This document shows positions 9,780-18,794 of a DNA stretch of 64,000 nucleotides, piece by piece. A program made the position numbers and the translations under genes. The notes under the pieces were generated by a model. It made no database searches. It had not been told where the DNA came from and saw nothing but the letters and a program-made list of their open reading frames with translations. Source of the stretch: G963422745 sp963422745 (GTDB lineage: Bacteria; Actinomycetota; Acidimicrobiia; Acidimicrobiales; Aldehydirespiratoraceae); assembly GCA_963422745.1 (NCBI GenBank), contig OY730477.1:2542001-2606000 (forward strand), given 5' to 3'. The first letter of the stretch is position 1. Each line of letters begins with the position of its first letter.

Positions 9780-10386
9780 CGGAGGTCTCCTCGCCAGAAA
9801 TCACATCATCAGATCCGACCACTTCAACCACCGGACGCTGCGGCGACAAGACCCTCGGGAACAAAGCGGGCTCGTACTCGATGTTCTCATCGCCGAGACG
9901 CCTGTACCACAAGACGTTCTTGCCGTCCCGAAGAGACAGCACAGCCGAGCCGATCTCGAATTGTCGAACGTCCCATTCGTAACCGACGATCAGATGATGC
10001 ATGGATAATCCGTCGAATGTGAGCTGTTCGGGCTGAGCCATGAATTCGAGCGCGCCCTGCGTCGGGTAAGTTCTCACCGATCCTGTCTGGTCGTGGCGTT
10101 TGACCCTGACCCGGTACCTGCCGTGTATGACCAATTCCCGGGTGGCGCCTTTGTCGAGAATCTTCACATGATCCTGCTCACCCAGATTTGTAGCCACATG
10201 GTGCCATAAGTGGTCATGGATCCAGTTGGCGAGACCACGTGCGCTGTGCTGACTCACGAAGTCCGGGAACTCCTGACGGTAGCGGGCAAGATCGGCTCGA
10301 GTTGCGTCTACCGCGTTGACGATCGCTTCACGGACCTTGTCCCCGAGCTCCTCCAAGACATCAGGTTCTGACGGATAGGATTTCAT
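9766..10386 (-). CDS. Unrecognised protein paired with the XRE-ImmA/IrrE gene
   Basis: 206 residues, soluble, no signal or membrane segment. The N-terminal third is helical and acidic; the C-terminal half has alternating beta-type segments ending in an acidic tail. The ATG at 10386 is only a few bases after a TATATT -10-like hexamer (GGTATATTTTCCGGTATG), so the transcript may be leaderless. The last 14 bases overlap the following XRE-ImmA/IrrE gene, which is the usual layout for a toxin or target upstream of such a peptidase. No family recognised. A truncated, diverged copy of its 3' half lies just upstream (10478-10662). Confidence 0.6.
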   Translation of the reverse strand: MKSYPSEPDVLEELGDKVREAIVNAVDATRADLARYRQEFPDFVSQHSARGLANWIHDHLWHHVATNLGEQDHVKILDKGATRELVIHGRYRVRVKRHDQTGSVRTYPTQGALEFMAQPEQLTFDGLSMHHLIVGYEWDVRQFEIGSAVLSLRDGKNVLWYRRLGDENIEYEPALFPRVLSPQRPVVEVVGSDDVISGEETSGGYR

Positions 10387-10477
10387 ACCGGAAAATATAC
10401 CAGCTAGCTGAGTCCGAGCGCGAACACTTCGAACGCAGGTGGGATGAACGCATTAACCGACGCAAGAGGCGTCTACT

Positions 10478-10662
10478 TGAGATCCGCTGCGGCGACGAGA
10501 CCCTCGGGAACATAGCGGGCTCGTGGTCGATGTTCTCATCGCCGAGACGCCTGTACCACACAATGTGCTTGCCGTCCCGCAGAGACAGCACAGCCGGGCC
10601 GATCTCGAATTGTCGAACGTCCCATTCGTAACCGACTATCAGATGATGCATGGATAATCAGG
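10478..10662 (-). pseudogene. Truncated duplicate of the 206-residue gene
   Basis: Bases 10478-10662 repeat, with scattered substitutions, the segment 9835-10012 of the neighbouring gene. The translated block MHHLIVGYEWDVRQFEIG and the following SLRDGK and YRRLGDENI are shared. The copy has no 5' half and its frame runs into unrelated sequence, so it is a remnant, probably left by a local duplication or by recombination that replaced one copy. Confidence 0.7.
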
Positions 10663-10684
10663 CAATACCATCTCGTTCAGCGTT

Positions 10685-11149
10685 TTAGCTGAGTGCGTGG
10701 CGGGCCAGCCTGAGCGCCTTGTTCAACGGGGTACTCCGTAGATCCTTGCTGGTCAATTCGCTGAGCACTTGGGGGCACGCCGCTCCGGCCAATCCGTTTG
10801 CGGCATTGATGATCTGAGCAGGATCATCAATGCGGTCTGCGTCGCGTGCCAGTTCCTCAAAGGCGATGACCGTTAGAAAATTGTATATCTCGTTGCGGAG
10901 TCGTACCTCACGGGTGTCGACGAACTTGTATCCCCATGCTGTCGGCAACCCTTCCAGCGGCTTAAGGTCCTCTGCGAGACCAACCCCTACGCATAGCAGC
11001 CAGAAGTCCACATGGCGACGAAACGGAGTCATGTGGAGATTTGTTCTCGTTCGCTGTTGTTTCGACACCAGACGAGCAACACCGTCACGCGCTTGCGTTG
11101 GCAGATACAACGAGTAAGCACGACCCGTCAAGAAATTGGAAAAGTACAT
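10685..11149 (-). CDS. Small protein at the end of the phosphorothioation-linked operon
   Basis: 154 residues from the ATG at 11149, seven bases after the DndD-like gene stops, with AGTAGG as ribosome-binding site; a longer reading from 11212 would overlap the upstream gene by 56 bases and is less likely. The sequence is helical with a Phe/Trp-rich centre (HVDFWLLCVGVGLAEDL) and no known motif. In Dnd clusters a small gene (dndE) follows dndD, and this one has the same relative position, but I see no convincing DndE signature. It is probably a subunit of the complex formed by the upstream ATPase. Confidence 0.6.
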   Translation of the reverse strand: MYFSNFLTGRAYSLYLPTQARDGVARLVSKQQRTRTNLHMTPFRRHVDFWLLCVGVGLAEDLKPLEGLPTAWGYKFVDTREVRLRNEIYNFLTVIAFEELARDADRIDDPAQIINAANGLAGAACPQVLSELTSKDLRSTPLNKALRLARHALS

Positions 11150-11156
11150 GTGATAC

Positions 11157-13352
11157 CTACTTTCTCTTTGACCAACCGGGTCGGTTGGCTTGGCCCTCTC
11201 GCTCACATACATCGCAGTACTGACGAGGCCCGCATTCGCACACCAAAGAGATCGCCCTGGAATCAGTCAGGTTCATCACCTCGCGATGCCATTGAGCCGT
11301 TAGGGTGTAGGTCGCTCCGGCATTGTGAGCCACGGTCTCCACCTCGCTCTCAGCTTCTAGGTCGGCACCGGTCAGTAACAAGATGGGTTGTCCGGATTTT
11401 CTCGCGGTAGTGGCGAGAGTATTGCGACGTACAGCACCCGACATCATGTTGAGCAAGGAGTCCGCGATGAGCGGCGCGCGGGTCTGCGACTCGCTGCACA
11501 ATGCCAACACGAATGCTAGGGCGATCACCCGCCGACTGGCGCCGTTTATCTCAATGTGAGGCTTGTCGCGTCCATGGTTGTTAATAGCGAAGATTTCAAA
11601 GCCTCCACTTGAAACAGGGCGCACCCCTACCTCGGCGATAGTGCGGATTGTTTCTTTTCCTGTTCGAATATCCTGCGTGTCGTCGCCAGTGACATTGTCA
11701 ACCATCGTTGCGAAGAGCCGATTCATTTCACTTGAGAGTTCGTCGACTTGGTCGTTTTCGATCGTCTCGTAGGCCCGAGTAAGGACGCCATATATTACCC
11801 CGGCAAGGTCTTCGGCCCGGCGGTGGCCAACGGCAGCAATCTCGTTGTTCTGGCGCACATGGATCTTCTTGTTGAGCGCGTCCGCTTCACTGCGAAGACC
11901 CGGGAGACGGTTCGAGTGTTCGGCGGTCTCCGCAGAGAGCCTGATGATCTGGGCTTCTAGAGCTCCGATCTCCTCTTGGATCAAGGTGACCTCAGAATGG
12001 TCGGCTGCTTCCAGCTTCTCATCGATATCGGCACGATCGGTGTTGAGTTCGGACAACCAATGTTCAGCACCCGCAAGCCGAACCTCGGCCGCCTCAACGT
12101 CGGCCGACCAGTCCGAGGTGTCGGCCAACTGCATGAGATCACGGGCTGCCTCGAACACATGCCCGAGGTAGTTCGCGTGCTCGGCATCCGCCTCAGAGGC
12201 AGCGAGCTGTTCCTTGACATGGCTGCGATGCGAACCCGGATGGCTGAGATCCTCGCCGCAGATGCACAGTCCGGACTCGAGAAGCCCTTGGACGAACCCG
12301 ACATGGCGTTGCGGAATCTGGCCGCTGTCATACATCGGCTTAAGCCAGTCGACCGTGGCTGCCATCTGCGAGCGGGCCAATTTCGCGAGGAGCGAAGGCG
12401 CCTCGAGCATGGCCCCCAATGCCGCCAGAGCCTGCTCGTGGTCCTTGTTTGCCCGGTTCAGTTCAAGTCGATTCTGGGCTAGCCGCTTCTCGAGTTCCTC
12501 AAGGGCACCGATACCTTTGAGTTCCTCACCCAGTCGCTCACGCGCCCTTGCGAGGCCGTCCTGCAGGTTGACAAGCGCACGTTCATCCTCCCGCTTCTTC
12601 TTCTCCAACTCCTCGATCTGCAACCGCGTCTCGTCTCGCCTTCTCTGCATCTCGTTGAGGTCGGCATCCCCCACGGCTTTGGTCGCCTTAGCTCCGAACG
12701 ATCGCTCCGCTGTGGCGACACGGCTAGCCGCTTTCTTGAAGACGTTGATCCCGAGTAAGGCGCTGATCGCGTATGTCGTCTTCTTCTCAACTTCACTGCG
12801 GCTGATCGTCATCGCCTCGCTGCCACCGACGAACTCGGAAGCTTCGTCTGCGTCCATCACGAAGAAATCTCGGAGTTCCCATGGAAGCAGTTGCCCGATG
12901 ACAAGATCGATGCCATATGAGTGTGGCTCCCATGCGCCACCGAGGCTCTGAAACATCAGTTGAGCATTCTCGTTGATCCGCCGGTAGTCGGGATCGTTGT
13001 CGTGGGCGATCGTGCGAACCGTTCGGACGAGTCGATACCGGGTGTTCGTGGTCCCGGGTGCGATGTCGTGACGGGTAGAGCCGTCGGAGGTGAACTCAAT
13101 CACGACCCGGGTCTCGATGCCTGCATCAGTCGGCGCCCAAAACGTAGGGTGCACACCGAAGCCGGTCCGGTCACCCGGAAGCCCTCTTTCTCCGTACATC
13201 CCCCAGCGGACCGCACGCAGAAACGTCGTCTTCCCGGATCCGTTCTCGGCACGGATGACGGTCAGCGGACGCTCGGGATCCTGGGACGGTTCAATGACGA
13301 GATTCTCAAAGCAGACGAAGTTCGAGAGTTCAATTCGGGTGAAGCGGATCAC
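11157..13352 (-). CDS. DndD/Rad50-like SMC-type ATPase with zinc hook
   Basis: 731 residues. Walker A NGSGKTT at 37-43, then a long Glu/Arg/Lys-rich coiled coil (about 220-320), a CxxC hook CICG at 363-366, a second coiled coil, and an ABC-type head with Walker B region APLIADSLLN. The extreme C-terminus adds a Cys cluster (C-E-C then Y-C-D-V-C) that may bind zinc, which is unusual for the family. Rad50/DndD-type ATPases hold DNA ends or drive nuclease partners. The GTG start at 13352 overlaps the 67-residue gene's stop (GTGA), showing translational coupling. Its place downstream of sspABCD suggests it belongs to the effector arm of the phosphorothioation system rather than to the modification arm. 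Confidence 0.8.
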   Translation of the reverse strand: MIRFTRIELSNFVCFENLVIEPSQDPERPLTVIRAENGSGKTTFLRAVRWGMYGERGLPGDRTGFGVHPTFWAPTDAGIETRVVIEFTSDGSTRHDIAPGTTNTRYRLVRTVRTIAHDNDPDYRRINENAQLMFQSLGGAWEPHSYGIDLVIGQLLPWELRDFFVMDADEASEFVGGSEAMTISRSEVEKKTTYAISALLGINVFKKAASRVATAERSFGAKATKAVGDADLNEMQRRRDETRLQIEELEKKKREDERALVNLQDGLARARERLGEELKGIGALEELEKRLAQNRLELNRANKDHEQALAALGAMLEAPSLLAKLARSQMAATVDWLKPMYDSGQIPQRHVGFVQGLLESGLCICGEDLSHPGSHRSHVKEQLAASEADAEHANYLGHVFEAARDLMQLADTSDWSADVEAAEVRLAGAEHWLSELNTDRADIDEKLEAADHSEVTLIQEEIGALEAQIIRLSAETAEHSNRLPGLRSEADALNKKIHVRQNNEIAAVGHRRAEDLAGVIYGVLTRAYETIENDQVDELSSEMNRLFATMVDNVTGDDTQDIRTGKETIRTIAEVGVRPVSSGGFEIFAINNHGRDKPHIEINGASRRVIALAFVLALCSESQTRAPLIADSLLNMMSGAVRRNTLATTARKSGQPILLLTGADLEAESEVETVAHNAGATYTLTAQWHREVMNLTDSRAISLVCECGPRQYCDVCEREGQANRPGWSKRK

Positions 13353-13552
13353 GTCGACGCTCCTGCAGTGGCGGCCTGCTCAATGAGGTTCTCAACGATC
13401 TGCTTGATGTTCACCCTCTTCGTGGCATGCCTGTCCTCGTGGTCGACGATCTCCATCGCCAACGTGATCAAGAATTCGGCTTCGAAGTCCTCGGAAACCC
13501 GGTTGGCCTGATTGGTGATCTCGGTGTGGATCCGATCGAAGTTGCTGATCAT
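13349..13552 (-). CDS. 67-residue protein between the helicase and the DndD-like ATPase
   Basis: A short acidic, helical protein. Its ATG at 13552 overlaps the helicase stop as ATGA, and its own stop overlaps the DndD-like GTG start as GTGA. This two-sided 4-base coupling is strong evidence that the gene is real despite its size. It has no cysteine, no signal and no known motif. It may be an adaptor joining the helicase and the ATPase. Confidence 0.7.
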   Translation of the reverse strand: MISNFDRIHTEITNQANRVSEDFEAEFLITLAMEIVDHEDRHATKRVNIKQIVENLIEQAATAGAST

Positions 13553-15765
13553 GGTGCTCCTTTGGGAGTGCCGGGCGCTACGAATATGTCTCCGGGTTGC
13601 TGCAGATGGATCGAGCCTTTTCGACCTGTGTTCTGAAACGCTTCGCGGATCTCAGTGATGTTTGCGAACACTCCCGCCGAACCAGTCGGATTGTCGGCAT
13701 GTCGGGCAAAGGCATAGGCACGTCCCACCTCGGCGTTGATAATCGACTTCACAGAACGGGACTCATCAAGATCCGCAGCTGGCGGCAACGAAATGAAGTC
13801 GTGAATGATCGCAAACGGCTTGTCCGGGTGCTTGCGCAGGACCCGGCCACGGCGCTGGATCCACTCCCGCTCAACCGAAGATGACGCGACGATGAACGCC
13901 TCCCTGGTACTTGGAATATCGACCCCTTCGTCCAGGAGTTTCTTCGCAAGAAGGACCTGGTATCCGCCTGTATTGAACGCTTCAAAGGCACGACGCATGA
14001 CACTCGCAGAAGTGGCCTGAGTGATGCCTGTCCACCTGATCCCTAGATCGTCAAGGAGCGCAGCGATTCGATCGTACTGTTCGGGATTCTTAGCGGAGGC
14101 ATACACGAGGGCATGACTCAGTTGGCGTATACCTCGACGTTTCAGTACAGCGCGCAACAAAGTGTACTTGGCTTCGGCGGTTTCAACGATCCTTCTGCGC
14201 CGGATTAGCAATCTATTAAGACGATCCTCATCTTCGTGTGCGGCTGCCGCACCAATACGGCGTGTCAGCTCGACGAACTCGTTCAGTTCTTCGGAGTCAA
14301 GCGTCGCCGCGTGTACGTAGTACTGATACGGCGTCAGGCAAAACCCGATCGCCTTCTCAAGCCCGAATCTGTACACGGGTTGTCCGAAGTAGTCAAAGAC
14401 CTCTTCGGTGCCGTCCGGGTCGTACTGCCGAATCGGTGTAGCAGTCAGAGCAAGGCGCTTGGTGAAGAACTCCGGCTTGTTTTTCACGAAACCGTCGGCG
14501 CCCAAGCCATGAGCTTCATCTGCTATCAACAGCAAGCTGGCAGCCGAGTCGGCCTGCTGTAGTGTCGCCTGGAACCGGGGATCACACAGCATCACATTGG
14601 TGACCACAATCGCCACCGTTCCCCCCAGCCGTAGCTGACGAAACGCTCTACTCAGCGCGTTATCCGCATCTGATTCAAGTGCGGGTACCACCGCACGCAG
14701 ACCGAATTTGGCGATCTCGGAGCGCCACTGCGTAACGAGCGCACGAGATGGTGCCGACACCACCACCAGAAGTGGACGGCCCGGGTTGCGTTGCTGAACA
14801 CGCGTTGCACACACAAGGGCGGTGAGCGTCTTGCCCGCACCTGTCGCCATTTCCAGAATTCCGCGCTCGGGCGGCTCCGCATGTTCCCAGGCGTTGACAG
14901 CTTCGCCTTGATGTGCATAGTCACCGTCTCGCCACCTGAGCCACGAAGGAATCTTCAATACCGGTGGCGATGCTGTAGCCGGTCTCGAAAATCGCCGACG
15001 GAGTGACCAGTGAGGATCTGCCGCCCACGCAGGACTGCCGTCTGCCTCAACTGCACTGAAATAGTCGCACTCGCTAGGCGCGATGTCCGGCGCCGACTTG
15101 ATGATCTGAGCCTCGACAGCGTCGGGAAGATCAAAGACGTGATTGATGCCGATACTACGCCCGCGCAACCAGTCACCCAGGGCCCCCTCAGCCCGACCGA
15201 AGACCTCCCTATCGTGTTTGTCCCAGCTCACCGTGACGGTCATTTGCTCAACGCCAGCCACGATTCCTCGTCCGGTGGCATTGCCGGAACCATTTGCGAT
15301 GACGCGATCGAGATCATCATCAAATCCCCACATCTTGGGGTGGAAGTTCGAGCCGGGCGAAGGCACCGCTATCCGTAGGCGGAGCTGCCCGGTTGCGAGC
15401 ATCCAGCCGAGGCAGTCGAGTGCATGAACAGCAAGGCCGTCCGCATCGACGCGTCCGTTGACAAAGACCTGTGCAATGCGGTGAGCGGACTCATCTTCGG
15501 AGAGGCAAACGGCTTTTTCGATTACTTTACGTTCGGGTTCGTACAACGTCGGCGAAACCGTCATCTCGATGGTCCGCGTCTCGCGATGTTGGAGATAGAT
15601 CGCCAACCCCGGGGCAAGCCTGGAGATCCAACCAGAACTGAACCAACCGAATACACCGCGCGCCGAAACCGCCTCTCGAAAAGCCGGGATAAGGATCTCG
15701 CGCGCGAACGGATCCTCGGGCAGCTTGTAGAAGCTTCGCCGCAATGTTGAGACATCGGCGAGCAT
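13549..15765 (-). CDS. PLD-like nuclease fused to SF2 (DEAH) helicase, probable phosphorothioation-linked restriction protein
   Basis: 738 residues. The N-terminal third has a phospholipase-D-type motif: HPK at 142-144 followed by GSGN at 159-162. The rest is a superfamily 2 helicase: Walker A ATGAGKT near 307-313, DEAH at 416-419, a TATP motif, and motif VI QRRGRVLR. This organisation resembles HsdR-like restriction helicases associated with DNA phosphorothioation, which translocate on DNA and cut unprotected molecules. Its ATG overlaps the preceding gene's TGA by one base and its stop overlaps the next start by four. PLD nucleases usually work as dimers with one HKD each, which fits the single motif seen. 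Confidence 0.85.
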   Translation of the reverse strand: MLADVSTLRRSFYKLPEDPFAREILIPAFREAVSARGVFGWFSSGWISRLAPGLAIYLQHRETRTIEMTVSPTLYEPERKVIEKAVCLSEDESAHRIAQVFVNGRVDADGLAVHALDCLGWMLATGQLRLRIAVPSPGSNFHPKMWGFDDDLDRVIANGSGNATGRGIVAGVEQMTVTVSWDKHDREVFGRAEGALGDWLRGRSIGINHVFDLPDAVEAQIIKSAPDIAPSECDYFSAVEADGSPAWAADPHWSLRRRFSRPATASPPVLKIPSWLRWRDGDYAHQGEAVNAWEHAEPPERGILEMATGAGKTLTALVCATRVQQRNPGRPLLVVVSAPSRALVTQWRSEIAKFGLRAVVPALESDADNALSRAFRQLRLGGTVAIVVTNVMLCDPRFQATLQQADSAASLLLIADEAHGLGADGFVKNKPEFFTKRLALTATPIRQYDPDGTEEVFDYFGQPVYRFGLEKAIGFCLTPYQYYVHAATLDSEELNEFVELTRRIGAAAAHEDEDRLNRLLIRRRRIVETAEAKYTLLRAVLKRRGIRQLSHALVYASAKNPEQYDRIAALLDDLGIRWTGITQATSASVMRRAFEAFNTGGYQVLLAKKLLDEGVDIPSTREAFIVASSSVEREWIQRRGRVLRKHPDKPFAIIHDFISLPPAADLDESRSVKSIINAEVGRAYAFARHADNPTGSAGVFANITEIREAFQNTGRKGSIHLQQPGDIFVAPGTPKGAP

Positions 15766-17948
15766 CAGTTGATCCGCCTGCGTCTCTTCAATCGTTCGAG
15801 CAGGTCTCCTGCGGTCGGCGACTGCGCAGAGGGCTGATTCTTTGTGACCGACTCAAACCTGACTGCAGAACCGTCATTGACGATCACTACCCGTGCGAAT
15901 TCACCGGCTAATGCGCCGATTCCCAGCAGCGCATCGCTGACCCTGCCGATCTCGGCGTCACCGTGTGGAGCGGTCAGCCTCCAGTTGATGCTTACCGGGT
16001 TACAACCATCCGGTGAAGCCACCGGCACCGTACAGCGATCGTTAGGCCCACAACCGAGCTCTAGGGCAAGTTCGGGCGGGAACCTGTTGATTGAGTAACC
16101 GTCGAAGTACCGATCCTCGACCAGGAACTCCCAGCAGATTTCGCCGTGTTCGTTGCGGGTGGCAACGTCATCTACTGACCGGAAAATAAGAGTATGCGGG
16201 TTGGCGACACTGACCATTCCGTCACTCACGTCGAACTGTTTCGTGGCGGCATAGGTCCGAACGCTCGCCTCGGAGACACCGAAGCGTTCGGGGATGTCTT
16301 CGAGCAGAAAGCTCAACGACACGACGCCACCGTGTTCATCGATGCGCTGCCGAATCTCCGCCGGGATCCCCTCATAGACATCATCGATCCACTCGATCAA
16401 CCCCCATCGAGACTTGTCTGCGCGTGCTATCGAATCGATGCCAGACAGGGTGCTCGTCAAACTGTCGGCGTCGAATCCGCCCTGTTCTGCGATCTCCTCC
16501 TTGGTGGCTGATCGACCGATCTCCAACAGAGCCAGCTTCGCTCGAACGCGCCGAGTGTCTCGCAGAGCCAGGTGCACACCGATTCGCGTGAGGCCGAGCA
16601 ACTTGACGAGTTCATCAACTAACCGCAGTGCATGTGGGGCCTCTTGTACAAGAATCGCCTTGAGGTCGACCAGCCCTACGTCATCGGCTTCAGAGACGAT
16701 CCGTTGAGCCAGCGTGTCCACAAGATGCCAGCCGTCGTCGCTGAGTGCGAAAGATCCTTTGGTGGTGTAACCGAGCCGTGACCTGATCAGGTAACGACAA
16801 AGAGTCTTCGTCGAGGTCTCGAATTGGTCTCCGCTTGCCGACGCGAAAGAGCCAAGAACAGCATCAATACGCTGTTCCACTTCATCGTTTCTCACGATCT
16901 CCGCCATCCCGCCACGAACAACAGATGCGATCAAGCCCGCTTGCGCTCCGCAGTGTTCATCGAGGGCGTCAGCGACCTTAACCTCCAGTTGACGAACACG
17001 TTCACGGGTAACGCCGCGCTCGTCGCCAAGCGAGGCAAGCGAGACCGACTTTTGCACCTTGTGACGTAAGAGAATCTCGATGTTGTCGGGACCATGTTCG
17101 ACTTCGACGAGCCTGACCGCATCAACCAGACCGGCAACCGGCCCTACATCACCAGGAAGTTCATCGAGCCCGAGTCCCTGCAGCGTCTCGGCAGCGCCCG
17201 TCTTGTCAAGCAGCTCGACAAGACGAGGTGATGCGAGCGCGTCGGCCACACTTCGACAACCCAGCGCATCACGAGCAAGCGACAGGATCTGAAGAGCGCT
17301 GTCTACAAACATGTCCACCCCGGCCCAGCCAGCGATTGCAACCGGCTCTGAATCAATCCCTATGGCACTCTCGTGTTCCTCAGCGCATGTTCCGTCTCCG
17401 ACAAACGGACCTGCCGCTTCCAAGACACACAACAGATCCACGAGTGACCTGATTCCGAAGTTCGGAATATCCAGGAGCTGCTGAGCAGTCACCGGGTACG
17501 GATTCGGCAGCAGATGCACACGCCGTATCGCGTTGTATGTGCGAACCGACACCGGCAGAGCGCGAATCTCGGCCTCAGATACCCAGGCAGGTAGTGCTTC
17601 GATTGCGGTCATTGCAGGCACCTTTTTTGCCGAGGCGACCAGATCCTGGCGTTGGATACGGCTGAGTGGCTCGTCGATCAGCTCCCAGTACCGTGGGAGA
17701 TCCGAAAACGTCTTGAGTTCCGGCCCCGCAGCCCGAAGCGAATCAGGTAGCGGCTGCTCAGCCAGCGCCTCGATGAATCGTGACGGCAGCAGCGGAGTCG
17801 AAGGCGAACCCCACTCCGCGACCTGTACCGGCACCCTGCGGATTTGATGAAAATGATCGCTGCGTTCTTCACAAGACCGATCCGTGCTGGTCCGACACAA
17901 ATGTCTGTGCTGTTGCGATTGTGTGATTCCCGCCGACACCTTGATCAA
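15765..17948 (-). CDS. RNA polymerase alpha-CTD-like and sigma-region-4-like fusion protein of the defence operon
   Basis: About 690-727 residues. Around residues 131-172 the segment LPVSVRTYNAIRRVHL...LLDIPNFGIRSL resembles the helix-hairpin-helix C-terminal domain of RNA polymerase alpha. At about 328-350 there is a sigma-70 region-4-like DNA-binding helix (SLGDERGVTRERVRQLE). The remainder is helical and ends in a beta-rich domain. Both modules bind DNA or polymerase in their original context; here they may recognise DNA as part of the restriction complex or regulate the operon. The frame opens with TTG at 17948, four bases after sspD; a GTG at 17834 is an equally plausible start. Confidence 0.7.
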   Translation of the reverse strand: MIKVSAGITQSQQHRHLCRTSTDRSCEERSDHFHQIRRVPVQVAEWGSPSTPLLPSRFIEALAEQPLPDSLRAAGPELKTFSDLPRYWELIDEPLSRIQRQDLVASAKKVPAMTAIEALPAWVSEAEIRALPVSVRTYNAIRRVHLLPNPYPVTAQQLLDIPNFGIRSLVDLLCVLEAAGPFVGDGTCAEEHESAIGIDSEPVAIAGWAGVDMFVDSALQILSLARDALGCRSVADALASPRLVELLDKTGAAETLQGLGLDELPGDVGPVAGLVDAVRLVEVEHGPDNIEILLRHKVQKSVSLASLGDERGVTRERVRQLEVKVADALDEHCGAQAGLIASVVRGGMAEIVRNDEVEQRIDAVLGSFASASGDQFETSTKTLCRYLIRSRLGYTTKGSFALSDDGWHLVDTLAQRIVSEADDVGLVDLKAILVQEAPHALRLVDELVKLLGLTRIGVHLALRDTRRVRAKLALLEIGRSATKEEIAEQGGFDADSLTSTLSGIDSIARADKSRWGLIEWIDDVYEGIPAEIRQRIDEHGGVVSLSFLLEDIPERFGVSEASVRTYAATKQFDVSDGMVSVANPHTLIFRSVDDVATRNEHGEICWEFLVEDRYFDGYSINRFPPELALELGCGPNDRCTVPVASPDGCNPVSINWRLTAPHGDAEIGRVSDALLGIGALAGEFARVVIVNDGSAVRFESVTKNQPSAQSPTAGDLLERLKRRRRIN

Positions 17949-17951
17949 CCC

Positions 17952-18794
17952 CTACAGCGCACAGACCGTGCACATATCGTCGCTCTCATCATCGAAAACA
18001 CCCGCCAATGCTTCTACAAGCGGGCGGTTGGGCTTGTCCTTCGCCTTACGTAGAACAGCGGCGTTGTGGCGTTCAATGATCTGCTCGCGCCGCCCCAGTA
18101 ACTCGACGAGGGTTTCGCTTCCGGTCCAGGTGTACTGCCGCCCGGACATGGCTCGATCGCTGAAGTCGGCGTCGCCGTCGACACCAGCATCGCGGAGCAC
18201 CTTCTGTTCGATGGCAACCGCTCGTTCGAACAAGTCGGGATGACGGTCCGCGAGTCCGACCCATTCTGCCTTACGTTGATAGAAGCAGAAGTAGCAGCCG
18301 GAGCGGGTTCGCCACTCATAATACGACGGCAGCCCAATGCCAGCATCTTCGAGGATCCTCATTACACCGTCGTGGTCGATCCCGTCATCCACGAAAGGCA
18401 AGACAGTCTCAATGTTCGGCTTCGTGGAGATGTAGCCCTTTCTGTTTGATTCGTCGGCGCGGATAGCTACGTATGAGACAACCGGGTCGTCTGCAACCCA
18501 TGCCTCGATCGGATGGATCTTCATCTGTTTGGTGCACCAACGCATCTGCGGCGATGGAAGCGCTCCTCTATACACCTCGAACCAGTGATCAAATCCGCGC
18601 TGTGCATTGAGTCGCTCGATGGGCTTGCCGAGGGTTACCTCAAGGCGTGTGAGGTACTCGTAGGTTTCGGGAAGTTCGGCACCCGTGTCACAAAAGAAGT
18701 ACTCCATCGCCGGTACACGTTCACGCATATAGACAGCTAAAGCCGATGAGTCCTTACCGCCCGAAATTCCGCATATGTGTCGAGTGTCAACCAT
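17952..18794 (-). CDS. sspD: SspD-like PP-loop ATP pyrophosphatase / PAPS-reductase-family sulfurtransferase
   Basis: 280 residues from the ATG at 18794, which overlaps the sspC stop by 8 bases; a longer reading from 18914 would lie inside sspC. The PP-loop SGGKDS is at residues 11-16, a C-x2-C pair occurs in SGCYFCFYQRK, and the C-terminus ends DMCTVCAL with another C-x2-C. These features match DndC/SspD enzymes, which activate the DNA backbone with ATP and pass on sulfur from the cysteine desulfurase. Neighbouring sspA, sspB and sspC genes favour the single-stranded Ssp type over Dnd. Confidence 0.85.
   Translation of the reverse strand: MVDTRHICGISGGKDSSALAVYMRERVPAMEYFFCDTGAELPETYEYLTRLEVTLGKPIERLNAQRGFDHWFEVYRGALPSPQMRWCTKQMKIHPIEAWVADDPVVSYVAIRADESNRKGYISTKPNIETVLPFVDDGIDHDGVMRILEDAGIGLPSYYEWRTRSGCYFCFYQRKAEWVGLADRHPDLFERAVAIEQKVLRDAGVDGDADFSDRAMSGRQYTWTGSETLVELLGRREQIIERHNAAVLRKAKDKPNRPLVEALAGVFDDESDDMCTVCAL

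Noticed and set aside
10685..11149. Assignment of the last operon gene as dndE
   Set aside because: The position after a DndD-like gene fits, but I see no DndE sequence pattern and the upstream genes are of the Ssp type.
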